Below, piece after piece: positions 56,497-64,000 of a stretch of 64,000 nucleotides of DNA. The notes under the pieces are model-generated. The model searched no databases and was not told where the DNA came from. It saw only the letters and a list, made by a program, of their open reading frames with translations. Source of the stretch: VAZQ01 sp963821505. Its GTDB lineage: Bacteria > Pseudomonadota > Alphaproteobacteria > Rhizobiales > Xanthobacteraceae. A program made the translations under genes and the position numbers. How positions within the stretch are numbered: the first letter of the stretch is position 1; every line of letters begins with the position of its first letter. The stretch lies in assembly GCA_963821505.1 (NCBI GenBank), contig CAWGEH010000022.1, positions 124,001-188,000 of the forward strand, given 5' to 3'.

Positions 56497-58245
56497 GTGT
56501 CACGCCTCCTTTCAACGCTCGCCACCATCTGGCGGCTCGCCCGTCCCTATTTCGTTTCCGAGGACCGCTGGGCCGGCCGCCTTCTGCTCGGCTCCGTGAT
56601 CGCCATCGAGCTCTCGATCGTCGCCATCAATGTCATGCTCAATCAATGGAACAACCGGTTCTACAACGCGCTGCAGGAGCGCAATTGGGACAACTTCGTC
56701 TGGGAGCTCCTGTTCTTCTGTGGGCTGGCGGCGGCGTTCATCGTGCTCGCGGTCTATCAGCTCTACCTCAATCAATGGCTGCAGATCCGCTGGCGGCGCT
56801 GGATGACGCAGCAATATCTCGACCACTGGCTCAGCGATGCCAATCATTACCGCATGCAGCTCCTGGGCGACGCCGCCGACAATCCCGACCAGCGCATCGC
56901 CGAGGACATCAGCATGTTCGTCGACCGCACGCTTTCTCTCACCGTCGGGTTGCTGAGCGCCGTCGTCACGCTATTTTCCTTCGTGACGATCCTGTGGACG
57001 CTCTCCGCCATCGCCCCGCTGCACCTGTTCGGCACGGCCGTCACCATTCCAGGCTACCTGGTCTGGGCGGCGCTGCTCTACGCGTTGGTCGGAACCATGC
57101 TGACCCATCTCATCGGCTGGCCGCTGGTCTCGCTCAATTTCCGCCAGCAGCGGTTCGAGGCCGACTTCCGCTTCAACCTCGTCCGGGTGCGGGAGAATTC
57201 CGAGCAGATCGCGCTGTTGCGGGGCGAGACCGCCGAGCGCGAGCGGCTGCTCGACCGCTTCGGGCGGGTCGTCGCCAATTTCATGCAGATCATGCAGCGC
57301 ACCAAGCAGCTGACTTTCCTGACCGCGGGCTATAGCCAGGTCTCCATCGTCTTCCCTTTCGTCGTGATCAGCCCGGCATATTTTGCCGGCGCGGTGCAGC
57401 TCGGCGGGCTGATGCAGACGGCGTCGGCGTTCACCAGCGTGCAGACCGCGTTGTCATTCTTCGTCAATGCGTACCGGCAGATTGCGGAGTGGCGGGCGGT
57501 GATCGCGCGCCTCGAAGGCTTCAACATCGCGGTCGAGAACGCGCGGGCCGCGGCGACGAGCCAGCCGGCGATCGAGATCTCCCCGCAGGCGGGCCGGGCG
57601 TCGGTCGAGATCGACGACCTTCTGGTCAGACTGCCGCAGGGAACGCCCTTGGTCGCCGCCAACGACATTGCCGTGTCGGCCGGCGATCGCGTGCTGGTCA
57701 CCGGGCCGTCGGGCGCGGGCAAGTCGACTCTGTTCCGTGCGATCGCAGGGGTCTGGCCGTTCGGCGCGGGCCGCATCCTGGTGCCCAAGGGGGCGAAGGT
57801 GATGGCGCTGCCGCAGCGGCCTTATTTCCCGATCGGCACGCTTGCGGCCGCGGTCACGTATCCAGACGAGCCGGGGACCTTCGACGCCGAGGCATTGGCC
57901 GAGGTGATCACCGCGGTCGGCCTGCCCGCGCTCGCCGGACGGCTCGCCGAGGAAGCGCACTGGAACCGGATGCTCTCGCTCGGCGAGCAGCAGCGCCTCG
58001 GCATCGCCCGCGCCATCCTGCAGGCGCCGGATTATCTCTTGCTCGACGAGGCGACGGCCTCGCTCGATGAGCCGGCGGAAGCCGCGCTTTACCGTCTCCT
58101 CGACGAGCGGCTCGAGCGCACCACCATCGTCTCGATCGGCCATCGCTCGACGCTGTCGGCGTTCCACCGCCGCGGTCTGGCGCTGGTGCGCGAGGGAGAT
58201 CTGCATCGCATGCGCGGGACCGTGTTCGAACCGGCCGCGCAATGA
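56497..58245 (+). CDS. ABC transporter ATP-binding/permease protein (SbmA/BacA-YddA type)
   Basis: 582 residues. The N-terminal SbmA/BacA-like membrane domain (about 1-330) has LNQWNNRFYNALQERNWDNF and NPDQRIAEDISMFVDRTLSL, both family signatures. The C-terminal ATPase has Walker A GPSGAGKST (about 403-411), signature LSLGEQQRLGIARA (about 490-503) and Walker B YLLLDEATASLDE. Homologues include YddA and the vitamin B12 or very-long-chain fatty acid exporters of Bradyrhizobium. The start is GTG at 56497. Monocistronic. Confidence 0.94.
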   Translation: MSRLLSTLATIWRLARPYFVSEDRWAGRLLLGSVIAIELSIVAINVMLNQWNNRFYNALQERNWDNFVWELLFFCGLAAAFIVLAVYQLYLNQWLQIRWRRWMTQQYLDHWLSDANHYRMQLLGDAADNPDQRIAEDISMFVDRTLSLTVGLLSAVVTLFSFVTILWTLSAIAPLHLFGTAVTIPGYLVWAALLYALVGTMLTHLIGWPLVSLNFRQQRFEADFRFNLVRVRENSEQIALLRGETAERERLLDRFGRVVANFMQIMQRTKQLTFLTAGYSQVSIVFPFVVISPAYFAGAVQLGGLMQTASAFTSVQTALSFFVNAYRQIAEWRAVIARLEGFNIAVENARAAATSQPAIEISPQAGRASVEIDDLLVRLPQGTPLVAANDIAVSAGDRVLVTGPSGAGKSTLFRAIAGVWPFGAGRILVPKGAKVMALPQRPYFPIGTLAAAVTYPDEPGTFDAEALAEVITAVGLPALAGRLAEEAHWNRMLSLGEQQRLGIARAILQAPDYLLLDEATASLDEPAEAALYRLLDERLERTTIVSIGHRSTLSAFHRRGLALVREGDLHRMRGTVFEPAAQ

Positions 58246-58323
58246 ACAGGTTTTTTTGCGGGCGCCTGACCTATACGGTTACGCCAGAACGCACAGCCGA
58301 AAACGCGTCAAAGCCGTGAGCCG

Positions 58324-58797
58324 TCACCACCACCGCTTGGGCCAGGAGCCGCGACGGAAGAAATTGTGCCAAGCGAAGGCCAAGGCTGCCAGCAGGCAGG
58401 CCCCCACCGCCACCGGAACCAGCAGAAAGCTCCAGGGCATGTCGTTGAGAACGACGACGAGCGGATCGATTCCGGCCGGTGGGTGAAAGCTGCGCGTCAG
58501 GTGCATCGCCACCATGGCGAGGCCTACCGCCAGCGCCGCCGCGAACGGTCCCGGTCCGGTGATTTTCACCACCGCCAGCCCGACCATCGTCGCCACCAAG
58601 TGCCCCCCGACGAGCGCCCGCGGCTGCGCCGCATCGATCTCCGGCGAGCCCATGACCAGCACGATCGAGGTCGCGAACGGCACGAACAGGAGGGGAAAGG
58701 CGGTGCGTCCCGACAGCAGCTCCATCATGCCGATGGCGATCGCCCCGCCGACGGCACCGACGATGACGGCAAATGTGCGCTGCATGGCGTCACTCAT
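58324..58797 (-). CDS. HPP family membrane protein
   Basis: 157 residues, four to five helices. The family motif is SFHPPAGIDPLVVVLND (about 114-130), with an upstream GSPEIDAAQPRALVGGHLVA loop. HPP proteins are linked to nitrite or other anion transport in plants and bacteria; the substrate here is unknown. The ATG at 58797 opens MSDAMQRTF. Convergent with the ABC gene and upstream of the porin gene's terminator. Confidence 0.9.
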   Translation of the reverse strand: MSDAMQRTFAVIVGAVGGAIAIGMMELLSGRTAFPLLFVPFATSIVLVMGSPEIDAAQPRALVGGHLVATMVGLAVVKITGPGPFAAALAVGLAMVAMHLTRSFHPPAGIDPLVVVLNDMPWSFLLVPVAVGACLLAALAFAWHNFFRRGSWPKRWW

Positions 58798-58861
58798 GTT
58801 TCGCAACACTGCAAGCGCCTCCGGTGCCCTGAACTCGCGACATCCTTGATTTGTACCGCAC

Positions 58862-58899
58862 AAAAGGACCGGGCGGCGGCCCCTGGGGAGCCGCCGCCC
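58862..58899 (-). terminator. intrinsic terminator of the TorF porin gene
   Basis: Perfect 10-bp stem GGGCGGCGGC / GCCGCCGCCC (58871-58880, 58890-58899) with a 9-nt loop, followed on the minus strand by GGTCCTTTTG. It is 21 bp beyond the porin stop. Confidence 0.8.
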
Positions 58900-58920
58900 G
58901 TGGATCGTGCCGATATTGGT

Positions 58921-59898
58921 TTACTTCAGATTGGCCATCGCCGTGAGGTCGAACTTACCGGCGACGACGAAGGAGGCGCCGCACCAGCTCGAGCCGAACC
59001 CACCGGGATTGATCGGGGTGACGCTGTTTGTGAACCGCGCAGTGTTGTCGCTGGTGAAGGCGTTGCAGTCGCCCTTGTTCAGGTCGGTGTCGTAATAACG
59101 GAAATCGAGCGTGAACACGCTCTTGGTGATGCCGATACCGACGTTCCAGGTGGTGTAGCTCTTGTACGGGATGCCGTTCGGGAACCCTGCGACGGCATAG
59201 AAGGTGTCGCTCGTACCCAGGAACCAGTGGCCGGCTTCGCCGGACAGGTATAGTCCCCAGCCCTCCGGCATCGCAGCGCTCGGAGCAGTGAATTTGGCGG
59301 TACCGGACACGTAGGTGCCGTTGGCGCCGGAGTTGAGGACGGAGGGCGAGTAGAAGGCGGCAGCGCCGAACGCGACCTGATCATTTACCGTGTACGTGCC
59401 CTTTGCGGACACTTCCCAGAAGCTCAGGTCCTTCTTGATGACGTTGAAATTGACCGGCAGGAAGCCGTTCTCGAGACAGTCCGAGCCGAACACCGGGGCG
59501 ATGCTGCCATTGAAGCACGTCCCGCCCGGGTACCAGTAGTAAATGCCGCCGAAATCGAGGGCGAGGGGACCGAAAACCGGCCGGATGCCGGCGAAGCCGT
59601 CGATCTCGGCAGCGGCCCGGTTCGGGAATGAGATGCTGGAGCCCGCAGTTCCGGCGTAGAGCTGCAGGTCTTTGCTGACGTTGTAGCGCGACTCGAAGTA
59701 GGCGTTGGCCGACGGGTTGTGATTGGATTGAGTGATGCCGCGGAAGATGTAGTCGCTTTGCAGGGCGCCGCCGAAGGCGACGTCCCACGGGCTCGGCGGC
59801 GGCGCCGGCGGCGGCGCCTTGAATGCTTTGAGATCGGCTGCGAGCGCCGGCGTCGCAAGCGCGACGGCGGCCACTACGGATAAAGCTAACTTTTTCAT
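58921..59898 (-). CDS. TorF family putative outer-membrane porin
   Basis: 325 residues. Signal peptide about 1-20 (LALSVVAAVALATPALA), a short Pro-rich linker, then beta-barrel repeats starting at WDVAFGGALQSDYIFRGITQ with SNHNPSANAYFESRYNVSKD, the TorF signature. Alternating aromatic strands and the C-terminal SFVVAGKFDLTAMANLK are typical of 16-strand small porins. Two Cys pairs (GGTCFN, GSDCLE, KGDCNA, SSWCGA) are unusual and may form disulfides. The ATG at 59898 is clear; own terminator. Confidence 0.92.
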   Translation of the reverse strand: MKKLALSVVAAVALATPALAADLKAFKAPPPAPPPSPWDVAFGGALQSDYIFRGITQSNHNPSANAYFESRYNVSKDLQLYAGTAGSSISFPNRAAAEIDGFAGIRPVFGPLALDFGGIYYWYPGGTCFNGSIAPVFGSDCLENGFLPVNFNVIKKDLSFWEVSAKGTYTVNDQVAFGAAAFYSPSVLNSGANGTYVSGTAKFTAPSAAMPEGWGLYLSGEAGHWFLGTSDTFYAVAGFPNGIPYKSYTTWNVGIGITKSVFTLDFRYYDTDLNKGDCNAFTSDNTARFTNSVTPINPGGFGSSWCGASFVVAGKFDLTAMANLK

Positions 59899-60334
59899 CT
59901 GCTGCCCCTTTCTAACGCCACCCCGGCGCATGTGTGCTCTTCGAACCGATCGCGACTGTGTTTTCCCCCGCAGTCGCGTCCCCTGCACTGCGGCAAACGT
60001 AACAACACGACAGGAAACGTGAGAAGGAGAAACCTGCGGCAAATGCCGCATTTTTAGGCAAATCCAGGCTTTTGAAATCGAAAAACTCCAGGTGTTGCGA
60101 TTCCACCACAAGAATCCCGTGCGAAGGAAAGCTCAATATTCATCGCTCGCGCGCGAGGCCCGGCTCCGACTTGGCCTGATCGGCCCGCGGTCGGGGCGCC
60201 AGCGCGGTATGTCGCGAAGATGAGGTAGCCCTGCCGAGCGTCTCGCGGCCCAGAACGGCTCGGCGAAGCCATCGCCACCGCCACCGCCGAGCCGAGAGGG
60301 CCAAACGTCCAGGGAAATGCGTTCGAGGCCGCTA
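59899..60334. other. intergenic region with unassigned plus-strand terminator
   Basis: Upstream of the porin and downstream of the PanE-like gene. It holds a hairpin GCGACTG / CAGTCGC (59952-59958, 59971-59977) and TGCGGCAAATGCCGCATTTTT (60035-60055), an intrinsic-terminator shape reading on the plus strand, where no gene precedes it. The AT-richer stretch around 60050-60120 is probably promoter. No gene seen. Confidence 0.5.
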
Positions 60335-61411
60335 TCAGGCCGCAGCCGCCTTCTTCCGATTGGCCGCGAGCCGCGCATCGACCAACGCCACCGTGGCATC
60401 GATGACGGCGTTGCGCAGGCCGTTCTGCGCCGCAATCAGCTGCACCAGCTTGTCGGCACGCTCGATATTGGGCACCCCGTTGTTGAGCGCGCGCGCCGCC
60501 GACGAGGGCCGCGTGAGCGACTGCGCGGCCGCGGCGTATTTCTCGAACGGCACCAGGTCGTCCCGCTTGGCGCCGAGCTTGACGCAGAGGTCGACCACGA
60601 AGTTGTAGACCGAGCGCGACGCCTCGGGGTCGGCATGCACCGCGTCCTTGATGTTGATCGCGCCATCAGCGGTGACGCAGCGATAATTGCCGGTCAACAG
60701 CATCGCCCACTTCGCGAGCGGCACGAAGATGGAATCGTGCACCTTGAGCTTCACCGGCAATTCGATCTTGCCGTCGCCGGCGTCGAACCGGATCGCCTCG
60801 ATGTCGTCCTGCAGCCGGCGCAGAATCGCGGTGTGCTTGTCGGAATCGAAGCGCGCGACCTTGAAGTTGGTCGGCAACGTAACCTGCAGCACGTTGACCT
60901 TTTCTTCCGGCGGACGAATCGCCTGCGGGTCCGGGCTGCACAACGTGATAAAGGCGGGATCGAAACTGTTCCACACGCTCGCATCGGTATAGGCGGATTT
61001 CAACGCCTCGGTGTTCAGGCCCGGGATGCGCCTGAGGTAGGCGAGCGGCGGCATGTTCATGATCGACATGCAGGGCACGCGCGATTTCGCCACGGCGTCG
61101 AGCAATTCGCGCACGCCGGGGGAGCGATATTGCGGCTCCTGCATCGCGAGCCCAACGAGATCGTAATCGGCCGGATCGACGTCGCCGGGACCGGCGGCGG
61201 ACACCTTGCCGGGCAGCTTGCGCGAGTCGATCTCGACCGGATCTTTCCGGCCCTTGACCGGGAGGCGCACGCGGAAGCCCTCGGCGTTGATCAAGTCCGC
61301 CTCGGCCGGGAGGCACACGAGCTTCACCTGATGACCGCCGAACAACAGCTTGGAGGCCAACAGCGAGCCGTAGGACGCGCCCATGATCAGGATGTTGTAT
61401 GTCGCCGGCAT
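60335..61411 (-). CDS. ketopantoate reductase-like (PanE/ApbA) dehydrogenase
   Basis: 358 residues, somewhat longer than PanE (about 300). Rossmann N-terminus MPATYNILIMGASYGSLLAS with a non-standard GASYGS loop in place of GxGxxG. KLKVHDSIFVPLAKWAMLLT carries the Lys-then-Asn-type catalytic helix region of the ApbA C-terminal domain. It may act on another 2-keto acid. The neighbours, binding-protein genes on the opposite strand, fit organic-acid metabolism. The ATG at 61411 is chosen; longer frame upstream is non-homologous. Confidence 0.78.
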   Translation of the reverse strand: MPATYNILIMGASYGSLLASKLLFGGHQVKLVCLPAEADLINAEGFRVRLPVKGRKDPVEIDSRKLPGKVSAAGPGDVDPADYDLVGLAMQEPQYRSPGVRELLDAVAKSRVPCMSIMNMPPLAYLRRIPGLNTEALKSAYTDASVWNSFDPAFITLCSPDPQAIRPPEEKVNVLQVTLPTNFKVARFDSDKHTAILRRLQDDIEAIRFDAGDGKIELPVKLKVHDSIFVPLAKWAMLLTGNYRCVTADGAINIKDAVHADPEASRSVYNFVVDLCVKLGAKRDDLVPFEKYAAAAQSLTRPSSAARALNNGVPNIERADKLVQLIAAQNGLRNAVIDATVALVDARLAANRKKAAAA

Positions 61412-61864
61412 GGCGAAGTTCCTCCGTGTTCGGGGTGGAAGCAGGGAGAGTTCCTTCTCTCCTCCTCGGTTCGGCAATGCTATTCGGCGGGCCATCCCTA
61501 TGCAATCCGGATTGCCCAGCCAGGACTGCGGCGAGCAACACGATCGTCGTTGGATGCCTCGTTGTTTGGCTAAGGGGCGACGTCGCGCTATTTCGCGGCG
61601 CCCGCGCTCTACGAGACCTGTCGGGTCGCTCGCAAGAGCGACCGCGTTTGATGGAGACGATACGCCCGTCAAGACCACGAGGCACGGAGCGGACGAGGCT
61701 GTTGTCGCTCGGCTGCCGCGCGCATCGACGCACGACCGCGCGCTCTCCGCGCCGGACAGAGTTTCGGCTTTCGCTCGAGAATGCGGCAGCTCGATCATCG
61801 AAAATTCTGCTAAACTTGAAGCCGGAATCCGTTGTTCCCGCACGCCGCTTCAGGAGATCGAACA
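61412..61864. other. divergent intergenic region
   Basis: 453 bp, no gene recognised. A short perfect hairpin GTCGCTC-GCAA-GAGCGAC lies near 61624-61641. Promoters for both flanking genes must be here, but none stands out. Confidence 0.35.
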
Positions 61865-62797
61865 ATGAGGACGCTGGTTCTTGAAACAACCGCGCCGTTC
61901 CAGGGATTACCGGAGCTGGTGGCGTATGACGAAGGGCTGTTCGAACGCGAGGGCTTGCGGATCGAGTGGGCCGATCGGGAAAAGGACGTCGAGAAGAAAA
62001 CCGAGATCAACGTCATCAGCCCGAAAGGACTCGATCCGTTCTCGAGCCATGGCAAGCTGCTCGAACAGGGCCAGGCGGACATGTACAACGCCTGCGAGTG
62101 GGGCAATTACTGTCGCGTGCAGGATACCCGGGTCGGCAGCCGCCAGGTCGGCCGCCGCGCCATCGTCACCTATGCCGCGCTCGCGGTGCGGCCGGATTCA
62201 CCGGTCTACACCGCGCAGCAGCTCGCGGGCCGCATGGTCGGCGTGCCGTTCTATTTCGGCACCCACTATCTCGCGCTGCACATGCTGGAAGGCTTCCTGC
62301 CGCGCGATCAGATCAAGGTCTGCCGGGCACCCAACGGCTCGCGCTACCGGTTCGAGGCAATGATGCAGGGTGACATCGAGGCCACGACCCTGACCGAACC
62401 CTATGCGTCGCTCGCCGAAAAGAAGGGCTGCCGGCTCGTCTGCGAGGCCTTCTACCACGGCACCGAGGTTGCTTCCGACCGGGTCGATGCCGCCACCTAC
62501 GGCGCCTTCAACCGCGCGGTGCGCGAGGCGGTGCGCCGCATCAACGCCGATAAACGCGCCTATCTGCATTACTTCATCGACTACCACAAAGCGAAGGACC
62601 CCGAGATCGCGCTGCTGCGACCGCAGGACATTCGCGAGAGCCGCGTCGTGGTCTGCGATCCGGCCCCGATCCCGCGCGAAGAGATGCAGCGCACCTACGA
62701 GTGGCTCAAGAGCTGGGACATGCTGCAAGAGACCGTCTCACCGTTCCATCTCGTCGACCCGGACATCCAAATGCATGCGCATGCGGCGGCGGGGTGA
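61865..62797 (+). CDS. substrate-binding-like protein without signal peptide (NMT1/SsuA fold)
   Basis: 310 residues. The sequence reads TTAPFQGLPELVAYDEGLFE, QQLAGRMVGVPFYFGTHYLA and FEAMMQGDIEATTLTEPYAS, which resembles NitT/TauT-type binding proteins and ThiY-like pyrimidine receptors. There is no N-terminal hydrophobic stretch, so it appears cytosolic; related cytosolic proteins include 4,5-dihydroxyphthalate decarboxylase-like and thiaminase-fold enzymes. A missing leader through misassembly is possible. The ATG at 61865 has GGAG upstream. Upstream of the truncated Bug gene. Confidence 0.72.
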   Translation: MRTLVLETTAPFQGLPELVAYDEGLFEREGLRIEWADREKDVEKKTEINVISPKGLDPFSSHGKLLEQGQADMYNACEWGNYCRVQDTRVGSRQVGRRAIVTYAALAVRPDSPVYTAQQLAGRMVGVPFYFGTHYLALHMLEGFLPRDQIKVCRAPNGSRYRFEAMMQGDIEATTLTEPYASLAEKKGCRLVCEAFYHGTEVASDRVDAATYGAFNRAVREAVRRINADKRAYLHYFIDYHKAKDPEIALLRPQDIRESRVVVCDPAPIPREEMQRTYEWLKSWDMLQETVSPFHLVDPDIQMHAHAAAG

Positions 62798-62811
62798 CAT
62801 CGTCTTCTCAC

Positions 62812-62915
62812 GCGCGGATCGCTTCACGTTGAATCGCAATTTCGCTCCAAGCATTGTTGCGCTCGCATCTCTTGTCCGAAAACTCGGCAACTCTTCGGGA
62901 TCGTTCTTCGGCCGC
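62812..62915 (+). repeat. dispersed palindromic repeat, copy B
   Basis: Contains GATCGCTTCACGTTGAATCG and TTGTCCGAAAACTCGGCAAC, alignable with copy A (4591-4690) and the reverse complement of copy C. Lies between two binding-protein genes, up against the Bug ATG at 62919. Confidence 0.65.
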
Positions 62916-62918
62916 CGG

Positions 62919-63912
62919 ATGTGCCTGCACCGCGCCGTTCTGACATGGGTCGCCGCGGCGATGCTGGCAGCACCGCCGGCGCATCCAGCTCGTGGTGGGC
63001 TTCAGCGCCGGCGGCGGCTATGACCTCTATGCGCGCACGCTCGCGCGCCATATGGGCCGTCATATCCCCGGCCATCCCAGGCTGATCCCCCAGAAGATGC
63101 CGGGCGCCGGCAGCCTCAAAGCGGTCAACTACCTCTACAACGTCGCCGCCAAGGACGGCACGGCGATCGGCGCCTTCGCGCCCGGCGTGGTGGTCGAGCC
63201 GCTGCTCGGGCGCGGTGAGGGCACGCAATTCGAGGCCCCGAAATTCACCTGGCTCGGCAGCATTTCGCAGGAGGTGAGCGTCTGCGCCTTTATCAAGGCG
63301 GCCGGCATCCGGACCTGGCGGGACATGCAGACCAAAAACTACGTCATCGGCGCATCCGGCGCAGGAGCGGAAAGCGACGTCTTTCCCAACGTGCTGCGCA
63401 AGCTGTTCAACCTGCCCCTGAAGATCGTCAGCGGCTACCCCGGCGGCACCGAGATCATCCTCGCCATGGAGCGGCACGAGGTCGATGGCCGCTGCGGCTG
63501 GTCATGGACGAGCTTGCTCAGCCGAAGCCGCGCGCTGCTGGACGGCGGAGAGATCGATATCACGCTGCAGATCGGTTTGCAGAAGGACAAGGCCTTGCCG
63601 AGCGTGCCCTTGATCATGGACCTGACCGATGATCCCCAGCAGAAGGCGGCGCTCAAACTGATCGTATCGCGTCAGAGCATCGCACGGCCGTTCGCGGGGC
63701 CGCCGGGCATCCCGGCGGAGCGGGCACGCCTCTTGCGAACGGCTTTCGACGCGACCGTGACGGACCCCGACTTCCGCGCGGAGGCAAAAAATCTCAATCT
63801 CGACGTCGAGCCGGTCGGCGGCGCCGAGGTCGAGGCCTTGCTCAAGGAAATCTATGCTTCACCATCGGAGGTGGTGAAGCTCGCCGCCGGGCTTGTCAGG
63901 GAGGCTCCGTAA
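62919..63912 (+). CDS. Bug/TctC family substrate-binding protein, disrupted at signal peptide junction
   Basis: Signal peptide MCLHRAVLTWVAAAMLAAPP begins at ATG 62919 in one frame; at 62979-62990 the frame changes and IQLVVGFSAGGGYDLYARTL starts the mature Bug protein. Normally 12-20 residues (ending K-x-I-x-L-V-V-G) lie between, so about 40-60 bp seem lost. Later motifs are intact: PGAGSLKAVNYLYNVAAKDG, GYPGGTEIILAMERHEVDG and SRQSIARPFAGPPGIP. An alternative start at the GTG or ATG-like codon at 62992 would give a cytosolic protein. Confidence 0.8.
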
Positions 63913-64000
63913 GGACGCCGCGGGCGCGCGCATGATTGCCGGTCGAGTTCCACGTGCCCAATGACCCCGGCCGCTGCCGGGCCGTGGGACGCACGCCATG

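Overview
The window is high-GC DNA from an alphaproteobacterium, most likely Hyphomicrobiales (Rhizobiales) close to the Bradyrhizobiaceae/Xanthobacteraceae. This rests on remembered gene order and family membership, not on a search. The tldD/pmbA - cysQ-like - DUF4170 - DUF374 - waaA - lpxK block, with DUF2093, xseA and purD beside it, is a Bradyrhizobium-type arrangement. So are DUF6101, the ubiA/rsmE/hisZ/hisG neighbourhood, CIRCE-controlled groESL and several palindromic intergenic repeats. No rRNA, tRNA, CRISPR array, transposase or phage gene was recognised.

Layout. 1-11.6 kb is core: a haloacetate-dehalogenase-like hydrolase (cut by the window edge), purD, a cupin, a CTAG-bounded repeat array, xseA, DUF2093 and the Kdo/lipid A operon (tldD, cysQ-like phosphatase, DUF4170, DUF374 acyltransferase, waaA, lpxK), then DUF6101. 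11.6-15.9 kb holds an orphan ABC solute-binding protein, a cysteine-dioxygenase-like cupin, an SDR, an AraC regulator and a frameshifted hypothetical gene. 15.9-21.5 kb holds ubiA, rsmE, hisZ, hisG and pyrophosphatase. 21.7-26.2 kb is a threonine-synthase-like gene followed by three Bug/TctC solute-binding proteins without membrane partners. 26.3-29 kb is a GtrA - glycosyltransferase - ChbG/YdjC lipid-glycan cassette. 29-33 kb is a frame-disrupted stretch (DUF2076, MFS, lipoprotein, GlcG/HbpS). 33-40.6 kb holds another orphan binding protein, groESL, a large polytopic protein and a Rieske-FAD oxidoreductase. 40.7-48.3 kb holds a Tat-exported FAD oxidoreductase, divergent MaoC/HxlR genes, MATE, MarC and a cytosolic gingipain-like (C25) peptidase. 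48.3-56 kb is two complete TRAP transporters sharing a near-identical promoter. 56.5-64 kb holds an SbmA-type ABC transporter, an HPP protein, a TorF porin, a PanE-like reductase and two more binding proteins.

The dominant accessory theme is scavenging of organic acids and small solutes: two TRAP systems, four Bug proteins and three orphan ABC-type binding proteins.

At least fifteen single-base frame breaks hit otherwise well-conserved genes, mostly +1 and several in short homopolymers. Residual sequencing indels are therefore a real possibility, and broken genes should be read with that in mind. The observations most worth a second look are the CTAG-bounded double-hairpin repeats, the shared TRAP promoter, the TM2-DctQ fusion, the orphan C25 peptidase and the missing stop between hisZ and hisG.
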